This document shows, piece after piece, positions 22,770-34,993 of a DNA stretch of 64,000 bases (positions are counted from its first letter, which is position 1; each line of letters opens with the position of its first letter). Under the pieces are notes generated by a model. It was given only the letters and a program-made list of their open reading frames with translations, made no database searches and was not told the origin of the DNA. Made by a program: the position numbers and the translations under genes. The DNA is taken from assembly GCA_003290165.1 (NCBI GenBank), contig QNQO01005767.1:1-64000 (forward strand), in the 5' to 3' direction. This DNA is from Berberis thunbergii. Its lineage: Eukaryota > Streptophyta > Magnoliopsida > Ranunculales > Berberidaceae.

Positions 22770-23640
22770 CTTTATGTGAAAAACTCTTTGAGAAATTTGT
22801 GTTTGATGAGAAAAGGGAAATTTTAGGGTTTCTTTAGGTTGATTGTAGGAGGAAAACCCTAGTTTCGTTTAGTTCGGAGACTTTGAGAGGAGTTTCTTTC
22901 AAAGGAACGGTGTCAAACAATCAAAACGAAAGGGATATGGGAAGACGTAATCCCCTTAAGATGCTGAAGAACCCGAGAGGGAAGTCCTCCCCATTTGCGC
23001 CATTTTTGTGGGTTTAATAATGTTGGGAAAACTACAAATAAGGGGCAATCAGAGGTCTTGACAAAATAGAGTCTACACCTGTTTGATTAGTTGAATGGAT
23101 AATTTTTTATTAGCTATAAACGAAAATTCGATGATCTGCTTCTCGCACACTGATAAAGTTGGATTAGTAGTTGAAAGAGGCAGTGAGACACCAATATCAA
23201 GAGTTGACGTTGCTGAAAGGTCAGATTGAAAGGTCTCTCAAGTCTCAACTATTCAAGTAAAATTGCTCGGAGCTTTTTGTTTGACGAGAAAGGAAAAGTT
23301 AGGGTTTGCTTTAGATTGAGTGTACGAGAAAACCCGTCGTTAGAACTTAGAATCTACCGAGATGATATAATTGGTTTCTGAGAGGAGTTTCTGTTGAAAT
23401 GAAAGGGTATCGGTAGAAGAATCCCCTGAAGCTGCGAAAGAATCTCGTGGCCGACACATATTATGATTCAATTAAGGAAATCAAAGGTCATCGTGAAATA
23501 GAGTTTAAACTCGTGTTTAATTTGTTGAAGGGATAATCTCATTGGCTATAATCCGCTCTTCAAGAATCTGCTCCGCATTCACTGACTAGGTTATATTATA
23601 TGGAGGAGACATTAAGACACCAATATCATAAGTTGAAGTA
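22770..23640 (+). repeat. Diverged tandem duplication, unit about 430-480 bp
   Basis: GTTTGATGAGAAAAGGGA (about 22802) recurs as GTTTGACGAGAAAGGAAA (about 23278). AGACACCAATATCA (about 23187) recurs at about 23615. TAGGGTTT and GAGAGGAGTTTCT recur in the same order. The two copies differ by many indels. Confidence 0.7.
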
Positions 23641-23774
23641 TGGACCTGAAGATGCATGGTCTCTGGCCATTTCCAAATGCACCATCATAGTGTAATCCTG
23701 CGAGATCTCCTTAAGGAAGACATGAATGATTATGATGACGAGTACCATACATGTTAGTATACTCGACTGTTATT

Positions 23775-24380
23775 GAGGTTACCAATTGAAAACTATCACC
23801 CAATGTTGATTTACTTCCCAAACACTGCAAGATGCAACTTGTAGAGAAATGTACTAAAATCTGTAGTAGCAAATATCGTAGGGCACTAGCAGCACAAACT
23901 TCACTGTGCATGTGACAAACCATCTTCCAATTGCCACTTGACCTCTCAAAGCAGTAAACCAACCAGGCGGATTATGGGACCACTTCAGTCATGCCTCACT
24001 AAATTTAGTTCTATTTGCATAAGTTTTGAGCATACTACGTAGCACAACAACAAATAAAGTTTCATAAGAAGATTAGACAATTATAGAGTTCTAAAGGATG
24101 CATCTAATGAACAAAAATCTAAAGTTAGTTTTTAAACTGTTATCTCGCATCCTATATCAAACTCGACGACAATAGATAAATAGATGTCAAATTGAAAACT
24201 GTCACACAATGTTGAATTACTTCCCAAACAAGATGCAACTTTAAGAGAAATGTATGAAAAACTTTAGTTCATTGAGCACATCTCGTAGGGCACAAGCCGC
24301 ACAATTTCATCATACACATGACGAACCATCTCCCAATTGTCGCTTGACCTCACAAAGCGTTAAATCAACCAGGCGGATGG
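23775..24380. repeat. Second diverged duplication, spacing about 405 bp
   Basis: ATTGAAAACTATCACCCAATG (about 23785) recurs as ATTGAAAACTGTCACACAATG (about 24191). The stretch around AACCAACCAGGCGGAT recurs at about 24364. The copies are ~200 bp each. No protein could be identified in either strand. Confidence 0.7.
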
Positions 24381-24539
24381 TTGTGATGCTCCCACAGCCC
24401 CACACAGCTCACGGGAGATATGCCCAAAATCAAATTCTCAAATGATTAGCGAAGAGATCATTCTAAGCTCTTTAATGTGTGTATATATATAGTCACCAAA
24501 AGTGAGCATTAAGCTCACCAAACACATAAAACTCGCAAC

Positions 24540-26450
24540 ACTTATAACTTTTGAGCGTGTCTTCTTTTTTCTTGAATCCTTTTGGTAAAGAAGGTGAGGG
24601 GTGGCTGAGGTTTATTGAGGCTACTAGAGAAGATCTAGTGGGAGGAAAAAGATTAGTCAAAGTCGTGGACAGATTGGGGTTTTGAAAAGTGTGATTTCAG
24701 AGTTTTTTGTTTTCCCCTCGGTCATATAATTACCATAAGTTACAATCGTCCTACATAGAACTACAAAAGTCAGTAAGTGCATCCCAGATAAGGACGATCA
24801 AATTTGTTGGTCTGGGCTATTGTTAGTTTGTGAGACCTATATACTTTTCAAACAATCAGCAGTGGGTTGGGAGGATTAATGGATTATCTCCATTGGTAAA
24901 AAGTCCAAGAAGATATTTTCAAATAAGGATGCACGTGGGGCTTAGTGAAAAGAGGATCTGTAGTTTTCAAGCACCATGGTTGGATGGCAAGCAAAGAGTA
25001 TTTGAGATTTATACCTCTTGGAAGTGACCGGACATTGGTTTCAGGACTGTAGGTAGAGGACAACTGGCATATCTTTAGTAAATCTCTGCCAAAAGCGCAT
25101 GGTAGCAATCCCCATTCTGAAATTCAAATAAATTTACGATGTCTTTGGCTAGTTGTCCAGCCAACCGGCATATATTTTTTTTTCAAACACGTGCTAAACA
25201 TCACTTTTCCCCCTCTATTAAGGCTCATACCTCACGAGTGAGGCTAGCCTCGCCCACAATCATGAGGCTTAAGCCTCAGTTCCTGATCTGGCTTCCTCGT
25301 ACTGAGGGTGATGGGAACAATAGGGAGTCATTGAAAAGGCTGTGTTTATTTTTTGATCAACGTTGAAGGAAATCTGATTCGAAGGGTCAGGACTCGGGAG
25401 AAATAATTGTAAGCGTTTTTTTCTTGCCAACCTAGCTAATCTTTCCATGCTTCCTAGAGCTTTGGGTAGATAGTGGGGAGGATGATATGTCAAGAGGTTT
25501 TGGGCTGACATTTTGAAGAAATTGAGATAGGTGGTCAAGATATTGCTATGGTTTATTTTTTGGGGACGCTACTAAGGCCCCATTATCCATGGAGGGGAGT
25601 CCAATTCTAGCTATTAACTCTCCTATGTTTATTTCCAACTTCTTCCATATTTTTACCCTAAATTGATAAAATCCTTTACGCTTTCTTTGTGCATTGAATT
25701 TAATGGGATGGTTGGTTATCCAGATAAGAAAAGTTTTTGTTTGGAGGAGGGAAATCTAGGTTTCTCTTAGTGATCCAAATAGGGAGGCAATCAGCAAACA
25801 ATCCCTACAGTACTTATGAGCTTTTTAGCTCTTTAGATAGTCGGCAAGAGTGAACAGTGTAAGGAGGTGGGAGGTTTAGATGATGGAGATAGAGTTAGGT
25901 GAAGGAATGATTACCGTCAACGACATGGGGAGTTGAGATGGAGGTGACTTCAGAAGATTTGAATGATCCTTTGGGAGTAGAACCACTTAATAAGTTCAAG
26001 GGGGTGATCTTGTTGGGCAGATGTAATGTAATGGTTCAAAACTGGTTGTAACTTGTAATATTGGGGCATTAACAATGGTTGCTAGGCTTATATTTTCCCC
26101 ATTTTCTAATGAGGAAATGATGCCATCACTTGCTGATACCGCCATGAGAGATCGTGAGGGGTACTAGAAAGGGAGGAGGTAATAAAAAGTTGTAAAACAG
26201 GAAAGACTGAAAGTTAAAAGAAAGTTGGTTGGTGGTAGTGCTCATCATCTCATCTTTTCCTAAAGATGATAGGGAGCTCTTGAGATTGGTTTCAAAAATG
26301 TGAATTTTGAAAATTTTGGTATGAAGGAGAATAGGAGAAGGGAGGAATAAAAGGTCAATCATGGTGTTGGTGTGGCGTATCTTCGCTTGGTTTGTTAAAA
26401 GGGCTAGGTAATGCGGATGAGAGGAGTCTAGTATGGTGAAAAGGACAATA
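24540..26450 (+). other. Probable 5' part of a decayed LINE, low similarity
   Basis: No intact frame. The position directly upstream of LINE endonuclease/RT remnants suggests LINE ORF1 sequence, but no diagnostic motif can be named. Two adjacent palindromes (GTGAGGCTAGCCTC, GAGGCTTAAGCCTC) lie at about 25238-25278. Confidence 0.3.
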
Positions 26451-28560
26451 CTGAGTATCACGATCTTGATTGAGATTAAGATTCAATCTTGGATGAGTTA
26501 CAGATGTTCAGGGTCTGAGAGTAGGTTTGATTGGACCTTCCATTAAATGGGCATCGGGTGGGATTTGCATTTTCCAGGATGAGGCGACCTTATCATTTGA
26601 TGATTTGTTTCTTGGGAATTTTTTGGTGTGCATGTAGCCATGTGGAGGGTTTTTGGAGTTTACAGGCTACGTGTCCATGATTTAGACTTGGCAAGACTGG
26701 AGGATGTTGCAGGGTATGTGGAGACTTCTGTTGTGTATTACTATTACTGGGAATTTTAATTCATAAACTTCTATGTTGAGAAATTAGAAGGTAGTAGTGT
26801 GGCCAGTAGGGTTACCACTAGCATGATGTCTTTTTGATGAGTTCATGTAAAAGAATGTACTTCAGGTGTGAAATTTATATGGACCAATAAACATGAAATC
26901 CTCAAGTGTCCCTTATTTAAGCAATTTATTCTCCCGATTGTTTTGTTGGATCATCACCCTGGCTGACCCACCCCTTTTAGATTCAAAATTATGTAGTTTT
27001 AATTTCCAAACTTGGAGAAAATTGAGGAGGTGGTGGAACTCTTGTAAGGTGGTGGATAGGCCCAATTTTCTAGTTTTATGTTTGCTAAGAAGCTAAAACT
27101 TCTGAAAGAAGATTTAAAGGTCCTAAACAAGGAAATTTTCGGAAAGATTGAAATCAAGGACAACAAGAGTAAACCTTTGGAGGACACTCAAGCGCCAAAG
27201 TAAAGAATTGCATGATTGAGCGATCGGGGCTTAAATGTTATTTGAAGGTTGATCAAAAGTTAGAGGAATCTCATTGGAGACAAAATTCTAAAGATCATAG
27301 GTGAAAGATAGGACTATTTACATCTTACTTTTATAAAATGGTCAATGCAATGAGGATGATCAATCATATTTGATTGAGTACAAAACATGAGTAGAAGAGA
27401 GCCTTAGGGAGGGTGTTGTCAACTTTCATTCAGATTTATTGTGAAACTCAATATGTTCGATCGAGGTTTAGCAATGTGGAGTTTGATTATATTTTCATTA
27501 TTTGGGTATTGATAGGGATATTAGGAGATGTCCTTTATAGAGGAGGTTTTGTCTAATATTAAGGAAATAAGGGGGGCTAAAGCGGAAAAACACTGGGACA
27601 TGCTGGGTTCCCATGGCTCTTGGGAAATGTATTTATGTCATTCACATTCTTATCTCTCCTTTCTTGTTTATTCTTGTGGTGGATGGTCTTGTAATTTGAG
27701 TGAGTTGCATTCTTTTTGGAGGCTTTGATACTTCAAAATTTGTGTGGGGTCCACATCTCCAATTTGTTGACATAGTTTGTTGTCTTTGAAAGGAGATAGG
27801 TTTAGTGTTGTCATGCTCAAGAATCAGTTGCATTGCTTTATGTTGTTTCTAGAATGATAGTCCTTTGAAAAATTGGCCTATTTTTGTTGTGGGCAGGATT
27901 GCAGATTGTCAAAGTTTGGCTAGTATTTGGAGTGTCGGGTTGATGTGTTTTCGTCTAGGCATATGAGGCTTCCGGCGGGGGGTCTAGTAGGTCTATATGT
28001 ATGTTGTCTCTGGTGATGCACGCCTAGGTGCACTAGGCGGATTCGGGCCAAGTATCGCTTCGTCTAGCGTCTGGGACAACATAAGTGAGTAGTTAGGATC
28101 TAGTTGTTGAGAGACTAGAAAAAGTGGTTTGGTTGTTGAAAAAGTGTGGTTTGGTTGTTGAAAAAGTAAATGCCTTTCTAAAAGTGGAGGGCACTCTCAA
28201 GATAATTTGCCAGTGTGGTGTACTATTACTTTTTCTTGTAGAAAGCCTTGCTCTATCATTGAGGAGATGTATAAGATTTCAAGTAATTTTCTATGGAATA
28301 ACGAAAAATATATCATAAATCTCACCTGGTCAAATGACATAGGGTGTGTGCAAATAAGAGGGACGTGGGTTTGGGTATTAAAAACCTTCTTATCACGAAT
28401 GAGTGAGATTATCATGAATGAAGCTCACTGTGGGGGCTAGGTATGGAGTGGATGATGAGAGTGGGACAGTGAGGGTCCATATGGACATTTCTATTAGAAA
28501 AGTGAGGGGATTGAGAGTTTTATTTATTTATTATTTATTATTATTATTATTATTTTAATA
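26450..28560 (+). pseudogene. Decayed L1-type LINE ORF2
   Basis: Fragments in changing frames follow the L1 ORF2 order. ITITGNFNS (about 26745) corresponds to the endonuclease GDFN motif. GVKFIWTNKHE (about 26868) corresponds to its G-x-TWTN motif. LKEDLKVLNKEIFGKIE (about 27098) and WRQ-type plus TSYFYKMVNAM (about 27320) are the linker before RT. An LSPFLFILVVDGL-like stretch (27645-27690) is RT. KPCSIIEEMYKISSNFLWNN (about 28240) is the post-RT region. Many stops and shifts show it has long been inactive. Confidence 0.65.
28510..28560. repeat. ATT microsatellite
   Basis: A run of TTATTATTATTATTATT-type sequence. Confidence 0.9.
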
Positions 28561-30318
28561 AGAACATGGTAGGGAAAGGGGATAGGATCAAATTTTGGGA
28601 GGGCCCTAGTGCGGGTACCAAGCTTTTTGTGTCATCTCTGGCATTTATTCTCTTTTGGATCACAGAAGCCATTTCAACCCTCATGTCATCACTCAATATG
28701 CAAATTTATATTTGTGGAACTTGGGGTTGAGAAGAAAACTCAATGATTGGGAGTTTGATAGTTTTGCCTCGCTTTAGACATGGTTAGAAACCCACCTCAA
28801 ACTCCATTAAACGAAGATGCTCTTATCCAAATTGATAGCAAATTTGTTAAATTCTAGATTGATAGCGAATTTGGTAAATTCTTGATCAGAGCATTTCTTC
28901 AATGTTACCCCTTGCCTTTATTTATTAGCAAAACAACAGAGCAGATTGTATTAACAAAAAATCTTTTGAATTGGAAGTTCATGAAAACATGTGAGCAGAT
29001 TGTATTAGCAAACCTTTCAATGTTACCCCTTGCCTTTCGTTACGACTCTAAATTTATTTGGTGGCCCTCATGCTCTGCAAGTGTATTTTGCTTTCTGTAC
29101 CATGATTCCTAATAAATAACACAACACAACCTTAGCAGGAGAGCCTTGCATGTTTCACTTGCCTATCAGACTGGGAAATTGTGGATCGTCCATGATAACT
29201 GTTTGTATGAATTGAATCTTACCCATTCAGGGTCTCATAATTGTAGTCGCCATTGCTATCTTTAGGACAGTGAACTCAACTACATGATTTTTTTAATCTG
29301 AAATGTACCTCATGGCTGCAAAAGTGACTAATCTTTTCATCAGCATTACCCTTTTTGCTCCTTGGGACTAGGGCTGAAAATTGGATAAGAAAATCCAATT
29401 TCGACCAATTCCAAGCCGAAAATTCAAAGAAATTCCGATTCCGAAACTATTCGAATCCAAAAATGCCGATTTCCCATAATGTTGATTTTTTTTGGAATGG
29501 AATTGGAATGTCTCTGAAATATCTGATTTCGAATAATTCTAAAATTTGATGAAAGCTTCCAAATCCAAAAATTGCCGAAAATAATCCGATTATTGCATTC
29601 CAAGGCATTTCGATAGTAAATTCTTGATTTATTAAATTTTCTGAAATAAATAAGATCTTATATATTATAGTATAAATTATAAATATATATTTGCATTGAT
29701 CATATTAATAATATAAAATTAGATTTTATAATTTACAAGTTGTAGTTAAAGTTTTCTGAGACGGGCAACAACAAACTTTTATAAATATATATTTGCATTG
29801 AGACGGGCAACAACAAACTTTGTAATGGGAGCGTTTGCAATGCTCCCAAGCTAACTAACATTGTAACATAACCTAACAAATGCCTGGCCCACTCATATAA
29901 CTTGAATGGATCCTGATTTGCGATTGAGCTTACCTATAAGTATGATCACTGTGGTCACTCCAGTCACTGTTGTAGTGGGGAGTTAATAGTTTTGCCAACT
30001 AAAATCATCAACTCAAAACCCTATGCTTAGGCCAATGGACAGGCCGAGTTATTAGTTTTAACATTTGTTTCCATTACGGAGTGGGCTTGAGCCACTATTC
30101 CAATTTCCATTCTGCATATACTTTTAATGGAATCCTTTTGCATTGTTTTGATTGATTAAACAAGTTAAATAAGGAATGCATCCTTAGTTGGTCTGAGTTT
30201 TAGTAAGCTGGAGTTTAGTTTGATACTTTTGCCATTTTTGGAGTTGATTAGGACCCTCCTCAACTTATACTTTGACTCGTGTACCTGAGTTGACAGCAAG
30301 CTGAGTAGATATTTGGTT
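28561..30318. other. No gene; short direct repeat
   Basis: GAGACGGGCAACAACAAACT occurs at about 29758 and again at about 29799, 41 bp apart. At 29368 a hAT-like start (TAGGGCTGAAAATTGG) with AATTCCGA-type repeats was seen, but no right end. Confidence 0.45.
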
Positions 30319-30486
30319 AAATAATATGTGATGACGACCTTCAATGCTTTTATAGGGAGTGACCTGCCAGTCTAAGGCCATGACCTTCCAATGTTGAGTT
30401 TAAATAATATGTGATGACGACCTTCAATGCTTTTATAGGGAGGGACCTGCCAGTCTAAGGCCATTACCTTCCAATTTTGAGTTTAA
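30319..30486. repeat. Tandem duplication, 83-bp unit
   Basis: ATAATATGTGATGACGACCT at 30321 recurs at 30404, and the two 83-bp copies differ at only a few positions, so the duplication is fairly young. Confidence 0.9.
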
Positions 30487-30973
30487 AAATATTGCAACAC
30501 TTGTGCATCCCATGTGGATATGTGGATCTTGTTCTTAATAAATTTACAGAAGTTAACCTTAAAAAGAAAGAATTATTGTCAATGCATGTCTCGATGGTAT
30601 CACAGCGGGATTTTGTAGACACCCTCCTCCATTGTCCCTACTAGGAGTAGGCACGATCTGGATCGATTCCATATTTTGAAGAACCTAACTCAAACCGTTT
30701 AAATTTTAACGAATCTGGTCCGATCTAGATTCCCTCATTGTGATCATTGGAACCAAACCTAACTCAAACCGTTTAGAACGGTTAGGTTCCTACAGTTCCA
30801 AACGGTTCCTGTGGGATATAAATAACTGTTTTCACATGATATTGCCATTAGGGTGATTTGGTGTAAAAGAACATACATAGATTATTCACTCATGTATGAT
30901 ATATTTCTTCAATTTGAATCAAAGTCAGTATATAAACGAACTGAAATGATGAACTCGATTGGCTTATTGAAAC

Positions 30974-31791
30974 CAAGGATGTATGGACTCTTCGAAAAAT
31001 CTTCATTTCGAGAGTCGGATACATGTCAGACACGGATTCACATTCGACACGCGCCCGACACGTATCCGACATGCGGTCAACGGTCAAGATACGTTGACTG
31101 AGACCGACACGGCCATGACAGTTCCAACACCGCCAGTGTATTTTCTAGTTTTTTTCCTGCTTTTCTCTGTTGGTTTTCGGAAGTAGTTCTTGAAGAAACA
31201 TCAGTTCTATTGCACTCAATTGCAATCGCCAATTCTTCGATTCCTTCAGTCTGAGAGAGGGGTTGCTTTAATTAGAGCACTTTTTCACGCTGTACTCAAT
31301 CTGAGGGTTCTTGACTGACATTTTCATTTGATGGTACATCAGGCGTCATCAAGGTTGTTTCTTCCCTCGCTCTAAATTAGATACAATACACAAAAAAATG
31401 TATTTTGCTATATAATTTCTTTGTTATTTGATTTATCTGTTTCTGATGACTAATTTGCTCTTAGATACATATTTACACACTATTTTGAAACAATTTGTAA
31501 ATTAGATACGCCCCAGTAAATTTTGACTATCCGAACATCTCTGTAAATTTTTCCGAACATCTCTGTAAATTTTTCTCTCTCTTGTTAAGCTCTCCTCTTC
31601 CATTTTCAAAAGTAAAAATTTTAAACAATTTTAAGCATTAGGTTATTTATGTTCATATGAGTTATAAAAAAATAAAAATTAATAAAAAGTAAAGTTTGAC
31701 CGTTTCGTCGTGTCGCTAAGTCCTAATTTTTTGAAAATTGCCGAGATGCAGTGTCTTGTCCGACACAGCACCGCGTGTCCGTGCATCCTTG
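30974..31791. mobile_element. hAT-type MITE nested in the ABCB carrier
   Basis: The left end CAAGGATGTATGGAC and the reverse complement of the right end CAAGGATGCACGGAC match at 13 of 15. The target duplication ATTGAAAC is perfect (30966-30973 and 31792-31799). Subterminal GTCCGACAC/TGTCGGA-like motifs occur at both ends. At 818 bp with no transposase it is a non-autonomous element. The perfect duplication suggests it is younger than its host. Confidence 0.9.
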
Positions 31792-32315
31792 ATTGAAACC
31801 AAAATATGCACACAACTTTCATCTCACTTGGTATGATGTTGGCATTGGTAAGTAAGGGATTGTTTGTTGAAAACCAACAAATCATTCACAGAGATTGATT
31901 CTTTTCTACACTTAACTAGATGAACTAAAATTGAAGGGGATTTATGCATTGAGGCTCACATTCCGCCTATCATTACAGAAAACATGGTGGATATGGCAAG
32001 TCTTCCACTGTAGTAATGTCTAACAAGATAACCTCCATAACAAAGGAGAAGTGCGTAGCAATAGAAAACAGTGAAATATGTTCTGCCCAGTCCGATCCCT
32101 TTGACAAATCCATTCTTGTAACCAATTTTTAAGCAATTCTCAATGCTGTCGAATAAGCCTGCAACACTCTCGATTCACCGACAAATGCTAAAATTGTCCT
32201 GATTTTAGCTATTGTCTGTCATTTAAAATTAGCTTGATCAACATTCCATAGGTGAACTAATTGAACTGAACATAACAATTGAACAAGGCACTATAAGGGT
32301 CTTAATCTTTCCTAC

Positions 32316-33063
32316 CTGTTCGACAATGTTCTCGGCTTTTGAGAGAGCTTCCTGGCTATTTGAAGAATTGGAAGAAATTTAGCTAATGTAGAAGTCTGGA
32401 TACCCCCAATGACTGCAATGAGAGGAACAAGTGTGACAAGGGCTAATTGCCACACTGCAATAAACCCCACAATGAATTCGAAAGTAGCCATGTAACAGAT
32501 GAAATTACCCAACTGTGGCGACATCGAATGGGTGGGCAGTGATATTTCACTTTCTACATATGTGAATAGGCAAATTATAATCGAAAAGTTTCTTCTCCAT
32601 ACCTTCTCACTAATTGCATCCTGAACCATCACAACATCAATGTTAATGGCGAAAACAACTTCGGATGTATGAACTTCCTTGTCGAAGTACTTCACATCTT
32701 GATTCAAACCAGCTTCAAGGTAAACGATCCTCATGTTAGTTGATTGCCTCTCCCCAGTCCACATCCAACAGGATATCTCTACAAGTAATTCGATGTCCCC
32801 AGTTATATCAACAAAAGTACATCAAACAAAGCAATGAAGCCAAGAACTATAACATAACTCACCACCCCAAGAAGACACCCAAATTGGTGCCCCCACAACA
32901 AGAAAGTAAAATGAGTGTTGTAAACACAAACTACAAATGGGGTTTTACTTTTAGTTTTTTCTATCAAAACCATGTAAATGAAAATTTTACAAAACAAGAT
33001 CCCATTTTTTACCTTCAAATCCTCGTGCACCATTTTATCCGCATTGTCAGCATTAGAAATAAA
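32316..33063 (-). pseudogene. Captured ABCB (P-glycoprotein) gene fragment, four exons with introns
   Basis: ABCB1/ABCB19-type proteins are plasma-membrane ABC exporters, several of which move auxin. Minus-strand exons: about 33063-33013 (DKMVHEDLK, donor GTAAAA); about 32920-32870 (FLVVGAPIWVSSW, donor GTGAGT); 32778-32603 (CWMWTGERQSTNMRIVYLEA, then VVFAINIDVVMVQDAISEK, donor GTATGG); 32512-32316 (LGNFICYMATF, VWQLALVTL, PLIAVIGG, SQEALSKAENIVEQ, donor GTAGGA). These span the linker and start of the first transmembrane domain in the correct order. Small in-frame losses and a frameshift near 32380 are present. Introns are retained, so the capture was at DNA level, not by retroposition. Nucleotide-binding domains are absent; no transporter could be made. 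Confidence 0.85.
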
Positions 33064-33327
33064 GGAATAGATCGTATAGATGAGGAACCGGATCATTTAT
33101 TTACAAAATAAAAATCGAACTGTTTATTTACAAAACAAAATAAAAATTGAACCGGACCGTTGAAATCAAACCGTTTGGAATCAAGTATTTGGAACCGGAC
33201 TCTAACCGTTATACAATGGATCCGGACCATTTATTTACAAATAAAAATCAAGCTGTTTGGAGAAAAACGGCCCAGTTCGGTTTGGATCCGCAGTTCCTCG
33301 AACCGTTTGCCCACCCCTAGTCCCGAC

Positions 33328-34966
33328 ATGATTCAGGTTTGGACTTCCTTCTCAATCGAACCAGTGGTTTTTTCATATTATGTCATGTTAAGATGTGGAA
33401 CCTTGACTTTCCATGGAAGTTGTCATTCATTTCAGCTAAACGTAGAAATATGTGGAAATTTCTGAGTAGAACCTTGGAGAGAAATAGGGGAATCTTTGAG
33501 GACTCAGTCCAACCACCAGTCCAGTTGGTTGGTTGAGCAGTCGATTTTTGGGATTTAGAGCTTCCTTTTTTTATCGGTGCAGTATCTCTGTGGAAGCATT
33601 ATTCCTTGTAGGATTATGTATTAAAGTGGGAAATTTGTTCTTTTAATGTTCACTAGGAAATTTATTGAAAAGTGTATATTTCACACAAAACAATTTATAT
33701 ATTTATTTATTTTAGTGTAAATCCTATTTTTCTGCCATTTAATTATCCAAATTAAGTATTTGGGTTAGAGTACAGATATGTCACTCCAATGGCAATATGA
33801 TGTTGTAACAATAGAAGTGTCTCATGTCGAAATCAAGTTGATTCCAAGTCTTTATTTTTATCAGGAGAAGAGAAGAAGGTATGGCAATCCCTCTCCATAT
33901 ATATAAAATCCTGCTACTTTTTTCAGGGAGGTTGCTGACCAGAAAATTTGATATATAGAATAAAATCAAGTTGATAGAATTAAGAAACCTGCGCTCATGT
34001 AAAAATGGTGTAAACGGGAGCCATCACTTCCCACAACTTTATTAAAAAGCTAAAATTAAGTTAAGGCCACATGTCACTGTGATTAAATTGCAAGTTTGGT
34101 GGGTAATCTGAGCCAATCTACCAGCACAGTTGATGGGGCTTATTTGTTATTGTCACTATGATTATCTTGCATGTTTGGTGGATAATATGCAGTCACAATT
34201 GATGGCGTTAGTTGTTTCTATTGATTCAAATAGAGAAAAAGGTAGCAATGCTGTTAGTGCCTTTAATGAGGGGGATGAAGAGAAGAAAAATGAGTTTGTT
34301 TGACCACCAACTGGAAAACTGAAAACACCAACCTGTTGACATCGTATTCAAGCATTATGTTATTCAAATTTTTTTATTGATCAGCAAAACAAAATGTATT
34401 AAGAAAAAGGAAGGCTAGTCAGAGAAAACAACTGAGCCACCAACAAAACATTATGTTATTCTGTTATTGAATGTGCCTGGTTTTCAATCCAAAAAAAGAG
34501 AGAAAAAGGCTGTCCAAGGTAATTGTTTGCTTTTGAATATTTAGTTTTCACTTCAGTTCTATTTCTTTTCACTATGGTGTTAGAGATTTGTGTATTTGTT
34601 AGCCTTAGTGTAAGAGTTCACATCAACCTTGACCTCATATCTGCTGTTGTATGTGGTGCTGTTTTTTCTCTTTCTTTCCAAAAAACTAAATTAGGGGTTG
34701 TGCTGAGTAGGCTCACAATAATTTACATGTAATTTGGTATCTGGGTGTTTGCTGCATTATGCTATGTCATTTATCCTTCATGGGATTATACTGTTGGTTA
34801 TGTGTACAATTTCCTGAGTTGGATCAAAAGGGTGTACTATATTCGGATAAGATATGCTAAAACCATTATTTTCGTGCTACACTTAAAATGGAGAGGATTT
34901 TTGTTGATATACCATAATTTCGCCAATACTTCTTGTACTCTATGGTGTTAATAATTCTTTTTGCAG
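33328..34966. other. Upstream region of the FRL gene
   Basis: AT-rich. AGGCTGTCCAAG followed by donor-like GTAATTG at about 34518 could end a 5'-UTR exon, and TTTTTGCAG at 34958-34966 is a good acceptor just before the coding exon. No TATA box could be assigned. Confidence 0.4.
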
Positions 34967-34993
34967 ATAAGTTGGGTGTACCTGCAAGGAGTC

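Larger units (their letters stand above)
30642..33319. mobile_element. Non-autonomous hAT element that captured part of an ABCB transporter gene
   Basis: The left end TAGGAGTAGGCACG (30642) and right end TTTGCCCACCCCTA (to 33319) are inverted. Flanking octamers GTCCCTAC (30634-30641) and GTCCCGAC (33320-33327) match at 7 of 8. Subterminal AAACCGTTT, GGATCC and GGACCG motifs occur at both ends. The left ~170 bp match the element at 10043. Inside are an ABCB gene piece (32316-33063, minus) and a later nested MITE (30974-31791). Without the MITE and one copy of its target duplication the element would be ~1.85 kb. It has no transposase. Confidence 0.9.

Noticed and set aside
29368..29620. Another hAT element starting TAGGGCTGAAAATTGG
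   Set aside because: No matching right end or target duplication found; kept only as a note.
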